A stretch of 64,000 nucleotides of DNA, taken from NCBI GenBank assembly GCA_002105175.1, contig MCGE01000014.1, positions 124,001 through 188,000 on the forward strand, in the 5' to 3' direction. Shown here one piece after another: positions 1-12,400 of this stretch. Under the pieces are notes generated by a model that was not told where the DNA came from, searched no databases, and saw nothing but the letters and a program-made list of their open reading frames with translations. The stretch is from Absidia repens (Eukaryota > Mucoromycota > Mucoromycetes > Mucorales > Cunninghamellaceae). Each line of letters opens with the position of its first letter. Within the stretch, counting starts at the first letter, position 1. The position numbers and the translations under genes are program-made.

Positions 1-2272
1 TTAGCCGTTGTGATACATCATTTTCGCTTGTTGTCAAAAGACCACTACTCGACGTTGGATTCCACATCGTACTGTCGCAGTGAATATTGTTTTCTGTTAC
101 GGCTGTTGTAGCATTCGTCAGATCTGACATTCTAGTATCTTGAAAGAGTTTGAGATCGGGCTTCTCATTGATGAACTGCATAAATTTTTCAAGGCCATTG
201 TTTTGTTTCATCTGAACGAAATAAAAGGGTATGTTAATGCCATATAAAGCTAGTCTTTTTTTTTGTTTTGGAAATAAATGTATCTTACCATATAGTTGAT
301 TTCTCTGGTAGACTTTGTTGGGCATTTTTCGACGGAATTTCGTCTTGACAGAGAGGTTTTGGTTTTGTGCCTTTCAAAGCTTGATAAGAATTCATGTTTT
401 GTTGAAGAAGAGTCATAATGGATGGTGGATGATTTTGACTTTTCAACGATTGGTGTAAAACCAAAAGTGGTATCGGTATTGGTGGTGGTAGTGGTGGCTA
501 TCAATTGGAATACATTTTTTGAGTTTCTAGGGCTGTATCAAATTATATATCAATATATTTTTTCATCATATATTACATGTAGACAAAGTTGGTATTGGTG
601 ACAAAGATGGTGATTTAAAGGGAGATATACATAATGGTGGTGCACGTCTTGATAAATTGCTGCATGACCCGGTATATGCGTCTTGTCCTATTCTTGCATT
701 CTAAAATAAAATAAAACGAGGTCAATGGTTATATTTTGCATAAAAAAAATCATTTTTTATAATTACCAACATTGATAATCCATATTGATGTAGTATTGGA
801 CTGGACTGTGACCTGAATATTGTTGCTTGTGGTTGAGGATGTGTATTGAGGTTTCTATTTGAAGAGGTAATGGTGATATTTTGGTTTGTGTCGATTCCAG
901 AATAGTCGTATGTATCATCCATGGAAAACGGTATTCGATAATGCACTTTGAGTTGAAGTATCCTGTTAAACAAACCGTCACCCATGCATAAACGTATTAG
1001 TACCAAAGTCCACATATGTACACCATATCTTTTTTTTTTCTATACCCGATAGGTGTTGGTATTTCCGAGAATTCATATATTGAAGACTGTTTTCGACAAT
1101 CACCTACTACAACTGGGTGATCTACGTATTACCAAGAAGAAAAGAAGAAAAATGTAACGTTAGTAAATTGGACAGATAAATCGGTTTTGTGTGCTTACCT
1201 GGAGGTAGTTCGTTATCCAAATAGGGGTGAATACTTGTCGCTATTCGATAGCATAAGCTAAAAGAACTCTCTTCTCGTAACCGTTGATAGAGTGAGAATC
1301 CGGGAAGTAGTCGGGCCAAAGAATGCAAAGCACGAAAAAAGATGAAGGATAGCTTGTAAAAACTTGGAAGATCAAAATAATTGGAATAAGTTGATTTTCT
1401 ATTTGTAAAAATAAAAAAGGTAAGTAATATATTATGACGGTTATATTTCCGTGCTTACTTGCAAAACAGAGACCAAGACTCTAGAATAATGCATTTCCTA
1501 TCCGGTGCCTTGTACCACCTGTGTTGATGGATATAATCCCCCATGATTTCACGAGTATCAGCCTGAGAAAGGTGTGTTGTATCCAGATAGATATGTATTA
1601 CTAGAGTAGTTGGTGGATTGTTGATTGATAACGGGTAATCAATATTGGAGTGCCAAGGGAATAGTTCATCTTTGAGTGACATCATGTCAGCCATTGCCAA
1701 ATTAAACTGTAATACAGTTAAATAAATATATTAGTCGTTTAAATTTGCATTTTGAAGGAATCTAATTACCCAATTGTTCATTCGTGTACTTGTTGTTGAT
1801 CGCCGTGATTGGATAACAATGAGTGCCGTCTTAGTGTAAAAATTCTAGTTCAAAAAAAAAAAAAAAAAAAAAAGTCAGTTTCATTCCATGTATTGTGACA
1901 CATACACACACTTCATCCTTCTCCCTCGCCCCAACCAGTCCCGCATCCCCAATACAGAGAACCATCATGACATCGTGTTTATCATGATGATGCCACGATC
2001 CAATCTTTTCGACTCCGCAGTATGCTGTCCTTTTATGCATATTATTTTTTTTCCCTACCGACCTGGAGCATATTATTTAGTCTGACTACATCATAGGCTA
2101 CCACCGACTCTTTCTTCTGCTGTAAAGTAAACGGTGTGCAAGCAATTGCTTCTTCAATAGCATGTGGTGTACTTTCTCGTTGAGTATAGCCGGGTGTGGT
2201 TGAAGTGACACGTGGTGGGTGAGTGGGTAAGGAAGAGGAAGAACGAGAACGTCGAGTGTAGTAAGGTTGCAT
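1..2272 (-). CDS. ATG13: Autophagy-related protein 13 (ATG13), 3' end beyond the window
   Basis: ATG13 is the regulatory subunit of the Atg1/ULK1 kinase complex that starts autophagosome formation. The start ATG is at 2272. Exons read 2063-2272, 1770-1844, 1459-1706, 1199-1398, 1046-1121, 767-962, about 585-700, 289-532 and 211 to the left edge. From residue 71 the HORMA-fold signature is visible: NFYTKTALIVIQSR, then NNW-FNLA across a splice, a PTTLVIHIYLDT strand, the CIILESWSL strand, LPSFYKLSFIFFRALHS, and LLPGFSLYQRL. It closes with PTPIG-ILQLKVHYR, which spans another splice. The Ser/Pro-rich PFKSPSLSPIP stretch that follows is typical of the phosphoregulated Atg13 linker. The C-terminal Atg1/Atg17-binding part lies outside the window. 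The intron near 533-584 needs an atypical GTCTAC donor to keep frame. The family call is secure; the exon ends after 700 are less so. Confidence 0.9.
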
Positions 2273-3297
2273 TGGCCAAATGATAGTCAATAGCAGAAAC
2301 GTCAAAATTCAAAACAGTATGTCAAACTATTGTATTTATATAAAAGAGCTGGTAATGAGGGAAAAAAAAAAAAAAAAAAAAAAAGAAAAAAGAAAAAAGG
2401 GGTTGGGAAAAAAAAAAGGTAAAACGAATGGGCGTAAAAAACTGTTGGTCTGGAGCGTGATTTTAAAACTCCTGAATATATTCTATATGATCCCAGTTCA
2501 ATTTAGTGACCTACTATATTTACTACGGTACACACCTACACAGTGTTGAATACCGTGGCATGTAGTAAAAGTGGCATGGGTATTGATATCATGTATCGCA
2601 CTGTACCATTTTATGCTTTTTTTCAACAAGAGCAAGAGCAGTCAAAGAAAGGAGATGAAATTCATGCTATGCTAAACTGGGTGGGACATTTTTTTATATG
2701 AAACGTATAAGAAAACAGAAGTACAGCGCAACGGTCTCCTTTTCCCTCGGAAGTACAAAAATGATGTGCTGTTTTTTCAATCCCATTTTCAGTTACCACA
2801 AATGGGATCTGCTATATCTTGTTCATAAAACTGCGGTATGATAAGATGGTGTGTATGTAATAGTTTAAAACTTGTTTATCATATCATTTCATGCGGTCTG
2901 TGTGTAATCCGTAATATAATGCTCTCATTGGGCCTGATCATTTGAGCACCATATACTATACTATACAGTTTCATGCAGGTCTGATTCTTTATTCATTAAA
3001 TAGCGACAACGATGGTAAAATGATATATCGACATACTGTAACATAACCCACGATTAAGATTCGGCAGGTCATGGGGTGAAGTAATATTTAATACATGCTG
3101 TACTGTACAATACACAAAAAAAAAAAGTCATGAGGAGAGATAAAAGATTGGATATTATTTGGAATACAGATATACAAAGGGGAATGACTAAATAAAGGAG
3201 AAGACTAATATCATATGCTACAAATTCATACTATTTACTATCATTACAAGGTAAGTATGAGAGGGAAAGGGAGGGGAGGGAATATCAATATAAAGGA
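2273..3297. other. Intergenic spacer, no gene seen
   Basis: This stretch of about 1 kb separates the ATG13 start from the stop of the small membrane-protein gene, both on the minus strand. It holds A-rich tracts near 2360-2420 and 3115-3126. Reading frames here are short and low-complexity. A TTTATT near 2990 would read as AATAAA on the minus strand and could be a poly(A) signal for the 3298-3923 gene. I found no tRNA and no further exons. Confidence 0.5.
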
Positions 3298-3923
3298 CTA
3301 TGATGTTGGCTCTTGATCCACCACTGGAGTATATTGCTGCTGTCGTAGCTTTTGTTCCTATGATAATAATAGTTCGTGCTCGAATGAGTACTTTTGATTA
3401 ATTTACTATATGTTTCCATTACTATACCTTCTTAAAGTTGTTGTAAAAAGGCATAATAATTGCATACACAATTAGTCCCAATACAGAAATTAAAAAAATC
3501 CTTACTATGAATTCGTCCTTGAATGAGTCTCGTGCTATGAAGAACAGTGCAAAAAAAAAAAAAAAGGAAGTGAGTATGCAAGTTTCTGAGGGCTGAAATA
3601 ATCTGCCTTACCAAAACAAGCTGTTTTAAAGTCATTGCTTGGACACGTCTCATCAGCAATACCGTCGCAAATGCCATTTTCGACATTGTCGAGACAAAAT
3701 TGTTTAGTGCAATTCCCACAAGGCTTTTCAATAATGGGTAGTTCAAAGATGGTGCTGTTGGAACCACAAAAGCACTTGCAAAACATGACCGGATTGGCTG
3801 CTTGAGTTACGGTTCCTAAAACAAGCTTTCATATGGAAAGTTAGAATACAGTTGCATACTATAAAAAAAATTACATAAATTTTGATTACTTACATTAACG
3901 AGTACAGCCGATTTGAGTAGCAT
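3298..3923 (-). CDS. Small cysteine-rich type I membrane protein (conserved fungal type, function unknown)
   Basis: Four exons are supported by clean phases. Exon 1 is 3894-3923 (MLLKSAVLVN, then GTAAGT). Exon 2 runs from 3825 to about 3614, exon 3 encodes ARDSFKDEF plus a membrane span, and the last exon ends in VVDQEPTS with a stop at 3298-3300. Joined, the first two exons give a signal peptide cut near TQA-ANP. A luminal Cys-rich domain follows with CKCFCG, a glycosylatable NST, CGNC and FCLD motifs. Then come one membrane segment (roughly IFLISVLGLIVYAIIM) and a short Gln-rich tail. The pattern SNSTI...CxxCxxxFCLD...ACF-RDS-KD before a single span resembles an uncharacterised small membrane protein I recall from other fungi; that is recall, not a search. 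The gene is divergent from the TBC gene, with 174 bp between the two starts. Confidence 0.75.
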
Positions 3924-4097
3924 TTTATAAATTGCAAGGTTGGAAGAAAGTGCAGTTGCAACTTCGACCAACGGCGTGAGCGGAATGTAAAATTTTAATT
4001 TTGTGGAACGCAGATTTGTGATCATTGTTCCTCTTTTCTTCTTTTCCTTATCTTCCAGTTACCCTTCTTTTTTTTTTTATTGTGTTAATGTTTCATT

Positions 4098-6218
4098 ATG
4101 AGCGTTCTCACTGAAAATATACCTTCTTCCAGCTCCTCTTTATTCAAACAAGAGACAATGACCAATACTTCTATTGATTCTGTTTTGGATAAGGACGACG
4201 AACAGCAAGAGCACGTCGCGTATTATGACTCCGGTGCTTCCAATCGATCCTCTGATACCTTTGACAATCATCACAACCAGAACTATATTGCTACTGTAGA
4301 TCCAATTAATCCCCTTCACCAAGCAAACAAAGATACCCTAGACAGTAACGATGAACTGGATGACTCCGACTTTGAATCTACACAACCCCATTACCCTCAA
4401 CAACAACAAAGTCCATCATTGAATACCCTTGCTGTCTCTGCTTCTCAACACGACAGAACGTTGGGCCAAGACAGTGACGATTCCCATAGCATTTACTCTA
4501 GCGGAAATAACTATGAGGACATTGAAACCTTCCATTTATCCCAGGCGGACGAATCAACCACGCGACTTTCAAAAAATGGACAAGGCCTACAAAATGAACA
4601 CGGTGACGACGCTGGCATCTCCACCTCAATAGATCATGAAACCAATACATCAAACGTATCGCTGTCTTCTTCTGATGATCCTACTGACACTTTGTTTGAA
4701 GGTGAAACGCCGATCGATCCTGGTGTATTGAACCGTAGCGATTCAGCAAATACTGGTGCAAGCACACCACCCTTGGATGATATCGACAATAAACTGTTCT
4801 TGCATGACAGAAACTTGACTGATCAAGGTAAGTCACTATGGGTAATTTAATCACCAGAATGATCAATGCGTTTCACAGATGGCTAACAATTATTGCTTTT
4901 TTTATTTTATTTTATAGGGGTGACGAATTACGATGGTTTGGACGAATATGTCACCGCCACAACAACAACAACAACAACAACACCACCAGATGATGACGAT
5001 GATGATGATTATAGTGCAGTAAATCTAAACAATGTGGACAAGCTACCATTTCACAAACCCGATGATCAAGTAGTAGTGCACGATATATCAACAGCAAAAA
5101 ACAGCAGAAGTTCACTTCGTCTCAGCACTGTCTCAGTCTCGGATCTGAACGATATATCTCTGTTAGAAGAAGCCAGCACAGTCAACAACCATACCACCCC
5201 CACACCTACTACAATGACAAATACTACAACTAGGGCATCGATCTCGTCACAGTCATCATCCATTTTGAAAACAGCCATGTCCAATATCACCAATGCTGTT
5301 ATTACCAAAAGCGCAAAACCTCCGACACCATTCTCTGCACAACTACCGTCTCTTCCACCAAAGGACCGATCAATGAAACCAGCACCTATTGATACAACCG
5401 CCCCCGCTACTACTACTACAACGTCATCAGCAAGATCAAGTACCACCACTCAACGATTTGTCTCTGGACTATGGTCACCCTTCAAATCAACACCTACGAC
5501 GAAAAAAGTGACTCAAGAGAAACAACAACAAATCCAACCACCAAATCAATGCGATTTACCGGGGTTTCAAGAAGCACTCTTGGCACAAATGGAACAATTA
5601 AACAGTGACAATGGTAATGATCCCAAGGCGCAACAACTCTTGAACCTGAAACGACAAACCATTAGACAAAGCCTTGTCCTTGCGTCTTCCAATATACCAA
5701 ACAAAGACGATTACGATTGGGGTAAGAAAAATCAAAACAGCAAATGCCGAGGCACAGGACTTACAACTGATGTTATTTGAATACATATGTATATAGATTT
5801 CTGGTCCGCAGCCATCTGTGATTTTGATCAAGTGCACAAAAACAAGGATCTCTCTCGTCAAGTACAAAAAGGTGTTCCGCCATCGCTCCGTGGTATGGTA
5901 TGGCAACTCCTTAGCAAAAGCAAACAGGTGGAGCTCTTGGCATCGCAGCAATATTGTGCCCTCCTCCGGATGTCAAGTCCCTATGACAAGATGATTCAGC
6001 GTGATCTTGCACGTACTTTCCCCGGGCATGACTACTTCAAAGAACAGGATGGGGTGGGACAAGAAGGCTTATACAATGTGGTCCGTGCGTACAGCGTGTA
6101 TGATACCGAGGTCGGGTATTGTCAAGGCCTTGCCTTTATTGTGGGTCCCTTATTATTGAATGTAGGTACAAATGAATCAAACAAGAGAGGGTTGGGGAGA
6201 GAGAGAGAGAGAAAAAAC

Positions 6219-6255
<37 letters not shown>

Positions 6256-7260
6256 TGTAGATGCCTGACGAAGAAGCATTTTGTGTCCTGATTGGCCTCA
6301 TGTCGAATTATGGTCTTCGAGGCCATTTTACCCCTAACATGGAAGGCTTACACCTACGTATATACCAATTTGAATTTCTGGTAGCTGAACACCTGCCGCA
6401 TATTTCGCGCCATTTACAGCGGCGTGGGATTGATTCGACTATGTTTGCTTCCCAATGGTTCATGACACTCTTTGCCTACAAGTTTCCTTTGGATCTGGTG
6501 TTTAGGATGTACGATATGATTTTCGCCCAGGGACTCGAGGTGATTTTGAAATTTGCATTGGCTTTACTGAAAAGAAATGAGACCCACCTTTTGCAACTGG
6601 ACTTTGAACACTTATTGGACTTTTTGAAGAATGGCTTATTTGAAGAATACAAGGTATGAATCCTTCTCATCTGCAAATATAAATATATATATATATATGT
6701 GTGTGTGCTCATGTACTCTTTAATAGGACGATGAACGGCAACTGGTGCAAGATGCCAACGCATGGAATATACCACGAAAACAATTTGTGCAATTGGAAAA
6801 GGAACACAAGGCTAGGGTGACGAAGGACGAACAGAACGCCAAGCTGGTGGACTCGCTTCAAAAACAACAAGCTGCATTACGGCAACAAGTGGATCAGCTC
6901 CAGAACGCCGCCACGACGCTTCAAAGCGAACACCAGGATGTCAAGGATCAACTGCAGGCCAGCCAGGATCAACGACAACACATGTTAGATGAGCAGTATC
7001 ATTTGAAAACAGGGGTGGCGGCTTTACAGGCGACCATGGAGCATATCCCATCTACGGTAGAAGCCACCTTCAAGAACCAATTCGACCCACTATGCACTGA
7101 AAATGCCCATTTGAGCCAGACCAATGCACGTTTGGAGGATCAACTCTCGTCTATGGAAACCTTGCTGATAGATATCAAGATGAAATATGCCCAAAGTGAA
7201 AATGAACGTGATGAACTGTCCAAAAGATTATTTGAAATGAAAAAAGTGATTGCACAATAA
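4098..7260 (+). CDS. GYP5: GYP5/EVI5-type TBC domain Rab GTPase-activating protein
   Basis: Exons 4098-4827, 4918-5721, 5797-6161, 6261-6653 and 6727-7260 join in frame to 941 residues. The first half (about 510 residues) is a low-complexity acidic Ser/Thr/Asp-rich region with poly-Thr and poly-Asp runs. The TBC domain follows: VPPSLRGMVW, the IQRDLARTFPGH arginine-finger motif (Arg supplied in trans to the Rab), and the GYCQG glutamine-finger motif. It continues with PLLLN-MPDEEAFCVL across an intron and FPLDLVFRMYD. The last 170 residues are a Gln/Glu/Lys-rich coiled coil. This order (disordered, TBC, coiled coil) is that of yeast Gyp5/Gyl1 and animal EVI5, which act on Ypt1/Rab1- or Rab11-class GTPases in exocytic traffic. 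The third intron carries 32 consecutive T (6223-6254). An out-of-frame ATG at 4088 overlaps the start codon as a tiny upstream ORF. Confidence 0.92.
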
Positions 7261-7887
7261 AAAATGAACATTATTTTGCCTACTACTCAGATAGTCTTAC
7301 TTTATTTACATGTTGTGTTTTCTTGTGTACAAATTGTATTTGTTTTTTTTAATATTGTTTTCAATGTCTCATCTTTTATTGTCTCATCTTTTATTGTATC
7401 CTTGGGAGTGTTTAAGTGATTATGGGTCTATGGGTTTATAGGCTTGGATGTGTGTGTGCGCGTGTGTGTTCTGTGTGTGTGTGTTTTTTATGTTATGTCT
7501 CTCTATGTCTCTAAAGCCGCTTCTTTTGTAGTCGGTGTATTACTGAAGGGGAAAGATAAAAGGTTATTGTATGAATCATTATGATGTGGTAAATTATCGA
7601 GGGTGTGATACATGTGCCGGATTTAATGCAATGCTAAAAAAAGAGCGGTGTTTAAAACGGTATTGATCCCTTGCGAAATGAAAAGATTAGGGTCTGTCGT
7701 CAGGAAAGAGAAACAAGGGTGGGTGTTCATAAATGTCTTGGTTTTAATACCTTTCAAATTTGAAAACCTTGAAATAATGGAACGGTTTAAATAAAAGATC
7801 AAGTGAAATATTCTTCCTTTAAATTTTTTTTCTTATTTTTTTTTATTTCAACTTTTCACTAGATATATATATATATAGAATATAAAA
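7261..7887. other. Intergenic spacer with simple repeats
   Basis: This is the 3' flank of the TBC gene and the promoter of the surface-protein gene. It contains a duplicated TCTCATCTTTTATTG unit near 7367-7398 and a GT-rich microsatellite at about 7449-7485. A run of (TA)n sits just before the next start at 7863-7877. No reading frame with coding character is seen. Confidence 0.5.
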
Positions 7888-8489
7888 ATGCAATTCAAGT
7901 TCCTCCTCATTGCTCTCTTCTTTGCTATCATTGTAAATGCTCAAGACGGTAAGTTTATTGAAAAAAAAAAATAGGCGAAGGGTGCTTAATTTAATTTCGT
8001 TATTTTTTTGTATTTTCGGTATTTCTCGATCGATGGTTAGGCGGTGACTCGTAAGTATTACCTAACTAGAATGATGCAATTTTTTCTTAAAAGAAAATCT
8101 GGACTCTTAACTTTTTTTTTTTTTTTTTTTTTTTTTTAATGCAAAGGAGTGGTGATGACAGCATTACTGGAAAAGCCAGAAGTGTGTTGAGCTCTTTGAC
8201 TGGACAACAAAGCAAGACTGATTCCGCATCAGGTGCAAGCGCCACTTCCTCCGTAACCTCTTCAGCCTCTGAACCTACCAGCAGCATGACTAGTAGTGGT
8301 ATGAGTGAAACTAGCAGCGTCAGTGAAACTAGCAGCATGAGCGAAACCGGTACTGAGACTGGAACTACGTCCGCCACAACTGCCACATCCACTTCTGGTG
8401 CTGGTAACATTGTTTCTTATGGTCTCCCCACTGAAATGGTCGCCTTGGTTGCTCTTTTCATTGCCAGTTTCATTGTCATTGCTACATAA
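7888..8489 (+). CDS. Ser/Thr-rich secreted protein, probably GPI-anchored
   Basis: Three exons: 7888-7948, a 10-nt microexon 8041-8050, and 8147-8489, joining in frame to about 137 residues. The product starts with a strong signal peptide (MQFKFLLIALFFAIIVNAQD). A Ser/Thr/Gly region follows, including imperfect SETSSV/SETSSM/SETGT repeats that are likely heavily O-mannosylated. The C-terminal end is hydrophobic (VALVALFIASFIVIAT) with no basic residues after it, and lies just after a GAGN/S stretch. This layout is typical of fungal GPI-anchored cell-wall or plasma-membrane proteins of low sequence conservation. The anchoring is inferred; a plain tail-anchored or type I form is the alternative. 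The second intron has a long T tract directly upstream of the acceptor. Confidence 0.8.
8041..8050 (+). other. 10-nt internal microexon of the surface-protein gene
   Basis: TTAG/GCGGTGACTC/GTAAGT. It is needed to join the signal-peptide exon (phase 1) to the Ser/Thr exon (phase 2). Both flanking sites are canonical. Confidence 0.75.
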
Positions 8490-9492
8490 TTTGTTTCAAA
8501 TAGCAAATCCTCAAAATTTATTATTTTACTACTATTATTTAATAATAAATAATAAAAATATTGGAAAATACGTGTAGACAGACTCCTGCTATTAAAAAAA
8601 TTAAGCTTTCTTTGATCTGTGTAACTTTCATGCCAGGGTTATTTTAAAGCCCGCAGTATGAGACTCTTTTTTTTTAACAGTGAAACCTGATCTAAGGTTG
8701 TCAGACAGATACGGAAAAGAGATTTGTTACCTATTTCATTTTTAGGTAGCATTTTATATATATTTCAAGCGCATCAGAGAAAGCAATGTGAATGAAATCG
8801 TGAGCAAGCGGATCGTTTAAAGAAAACAGTGCAAATAATTGCAGGAGACTTACCTGCTGAATAAAAACAATGTGCTATTATTGGTGAGGTGATTTTATCT
8901 TTTGCCGCGGAAACTGAATTTTTTTTTTTTTAATTGTAGATTTTCTGCAGGATGAACGTTACGATGTCACCAAATGATCACCACAAATTTTGGGCAATGT
9001 GTAGTTTGTCAGTATAGTTCAATAAAAGTCTCGGCCAAGCACCCTTGATGATATGTATAGACACTGGTCAATTTCATTGGAATGCCGACTGGGATGATTT
9101 ATTGCGAAGGGGATATGGCAAGTGACCAATTAAAATTAATGATCCAAAATGATAATATATAAAAAAAGCAGATAGAAGATCATTAATATTTCCATTCAGC
9201 ACCTTAAATACAGTATACCTGAATAGCGTGAAGTGTTTAAATTGCAAGGAATACTTGCTGCTTTAAAAACGTGTTTGAACAACACGTCACTGTAATTTGT
9301 ATTTTACCCTTTGTAGGAAACTCCGACGCTTTCGCTTTGTCCACACTTTTTCTTCTCCTTTTTTCTGTTCCTTTTCTTTTCCCTCTTGTCTTTTTTTTTT
9401 TTTTTTTTGATTTACTATTATTATTGGTAGTTTCTATTTTTCTTCTTTTTACATTTATACTTTTCACACCATATTATCACCAACAACATACT
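8490..9492. other. Intergenic spacer, no gene seen
   Basis: This AT-rich 1-kb gap lies between the surface-protein stop and the LisH gene start. It has several AATAAA-like sites just after 8500 and a pyrimidine-rich leader at 9345-9475 ahead of the next ATG. Frames on both strands are short and of poor composition. Confidence 0.45.
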
Positions 9493-12400
9493 ATGGCACA
9501 GCCACAAGTCAGGAGGAATACCTGGGAAGGGTAAGCATTGATTGGATGGTTAGGATGTGTGTATCGAAAATAAAGTGAAACTGTTTGTGTGTACGTGTGC
9601 ATGTGTGTATGTGTATTAAGTGTTGGCAGGATGTTGGAAACCAAATAAGCGAAGAGCATGAAAGGGAGATGAGAAGGTGAAAGATCTGTGTATTTTTGTC
9701 AAGCTTTTGTCATTACACTACAGGCGAAAAAAAGGAAGGATGCGCTAACTACCAATGCTAATTAAACATGGTTTTTTTTTTTCTTTTTTTCTTTTTGGAT
9801 CAACTTTAGGTTGCCTAGTCGAACAGTGGTGGATACAAGGGCCACTGAACTTTTACATGTATATATCTATGATTATTGCAAGAAGCACAACTTCATTCAA
9901 GCAGCCCACTCTTTTGCCGCCGAAGCCAACGTGCCTACTGAACAGCAACCTCCTATTGATATCTCAACAGGGTTTCTAGCTGACTGGTGGGGTGTCTTTT
10001 GGGACGTATACCATGCAAAAAACAAGGACGCCCAAGCGACGAAAGAAGCTGGGACACACAACGAGGTAAATCATCAAAGGGATACAACAAATTATATATC
10101 CAATCTAGTAACACACTTTTTTATTTATCCTCTCCTTAGTATCATGATCTTATGCGCAACAAAAAAGATGAAGTACTTCAGCAACAACGCAATTTTAGTA
10201 TGCAGCAGGCCGTTCAACAGCAACAGCAACGTAGAACATCTGAAGTGCAACGTATGACTCAATCTCCACAGTTACAACAGCAGCAACAACGTCAACAGCA
10301 GCAAGATACTCAACAACCTCCACACGTGCCCTCACAACAGCAACAACAGCAACAACAGCAACAACAGCAACAACAGCAACAACAGCAACAACAGCAACAA
10401 CAGCAACAACAGCAACAACAGCAACAACAGCAACAACAGCAACAACAGCAACAACAGCAACAACAGCAACAACAGCAACAACAGCAACAACAGCAACAGC
10501 AGCAACAACAGCAACAGCAGCAACAACAGCAACAACAGCAACAACATCAACAACATCAACAACATCAACAACATCAACAACAGCAACAACATCAACAACA
10601 GCAACAACATCAACAACAGCAACAACAGCAACAACAGCAACCTAGCCAAACACGAGACCATCGTCTTTCACCAGCCAATAGTAATTCCTCGTTACCAAAT
10701 ACTCATACGAACAATATCCCTGCTGCCAGCAATAACAATACCACCATCACTACTGGAAATACTGCAACTACAAATACCGTTACTAACACCCCTCAAGTTC
10801 GTCCAGCTCCTTTACCTTCTCACCAACAACATCAACGTATGGCTGCCGGTAGACTGGGAGCTTCTTCCCTTCTTTCTCACCTCAACAAATACATCGTCCT
10901 GGCGGAACAATGGTGAAGGCAACGAATCGACCCCCGATGGAATGATGCCCGCTCCAACGGCCAATGTTCAAGGGATGCCAATGAATGCGCAACAACAAAT
11001 GGTGATGAATCAACGTCCTGTCATGCCTCCATCCAATGCTATCATTACCAACAGCATGAATGCCTTAGGCTTTGGTGGCCGTGATCCACAATCGTTGAAT
11101 GTTGACGAAAGAGTAAGAAAAAAAATCGGAGGCGAAGAATTAGAGAGTGGGATGAATTTGTTTACTAACAAGCTACATTTGGGGCTACTTATGAAATAAA
11201 AAAAATTAGGCTGCCGTTCAAATGCATATTCGAAAACAAACGATGCACATGAATCAACAGGGGATGGTACAGAATCCGTAAGTCTAACGAAAGAAATTTT
11301 AACGTGCGGATCAAACAAAACACCCGATGGGGGGATTTACTGATACACTTTACAATTTGTTTCTAATGCTTTTTTTTTTCCTTTAGTAACATGATGGCTA
11401 TGAACAATCAAGCACAAGTGAGATTATTACAGCAACAAGCAATGATGAATCATCAACAACCGCAATCGCAAGCCCAAACCCAGTCTGGTCAACAACCAAT
11501 ATCATCATCGCAGCAAGGCTCACGACAAAATCCTCCAGCAGTGTCCAGTCAAGCTTCGCAAAATTATCCTCAGAATGTTGGTCAAGTGCATCAGCAGCAA
11601 GGCGCAGGACAATCTGGTCAGCCACCTGGTGCAAACAATCCTATGGGTAATGATGTGCCTTGAAATCAGTGCGACAATTGATCATCTATCACTCAACTAA
11701 TCCATTGTGTCTTATAATAGGAATGAATCCGACGGCGCAAGGTGGTGTACCAGCTTCAGGCGGGCTGGGACAAATGCCAGCAAATATGCAAAATCCCAAA
11801 ATGTCAGCTGGTCAGTTTGCTGGTACTAGTGGCGGTGAAGGTAACCGAGAGAGAGAAAAAAATAACGATGTTAGCATGAGTGCTCATTAGTTCGATCTTC
11901 TTGTTTTTTGCTTTGGTTTATTTAGCAATGAATGTGATGTTAGCGCAACAAATGATGAAAAATGGACAAATGACTGGCCTTACACATCAGCAGCAGCAAC
12001 AGGTACATTTTATGAAGAACAATACGAAAATGATATATCAAAAAGAAAAGAAGAAAATTGCAGTGACTAATTATGTGTTTCATGTAGTTTTTGGCTCAAC
12101 AGCAGCAGCAACAACGCTTGTTGTTCAACCAACGACGAATGATGCAACAGCAAATGCAAAGCGGACAGCTACCATCCAACACAAACATTAGTAGCCCGAA
12201 TCCTCCAGCTCCCGTAAACGCTAACTCACCACAAGATACAGATAAGAACCGTACATCATTGGCATTATATCAACGCCGTCAGATGCACCATGTTATGCAA
12301 CAACAACACCAAGATGTGCAAAAACAGCAACAGTTTGTACAACAGCAGCAGAATACACAGACTCAACCTCAGCAACCCCATCCTCAGAAACGCCAAAGGC

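Noticed and set aside
2280..2549. Plus-strand 89-codon frame next to ATG13
   Set aside because: Lys-rich translation of A runs in the ATG13 upstream flank.
10332..10661. 109-residue poly-leucine frame on the minus strand
   Set aside because: It is the complement of the CAA/CAG glutamine tract in the LisH-WD40 gene.
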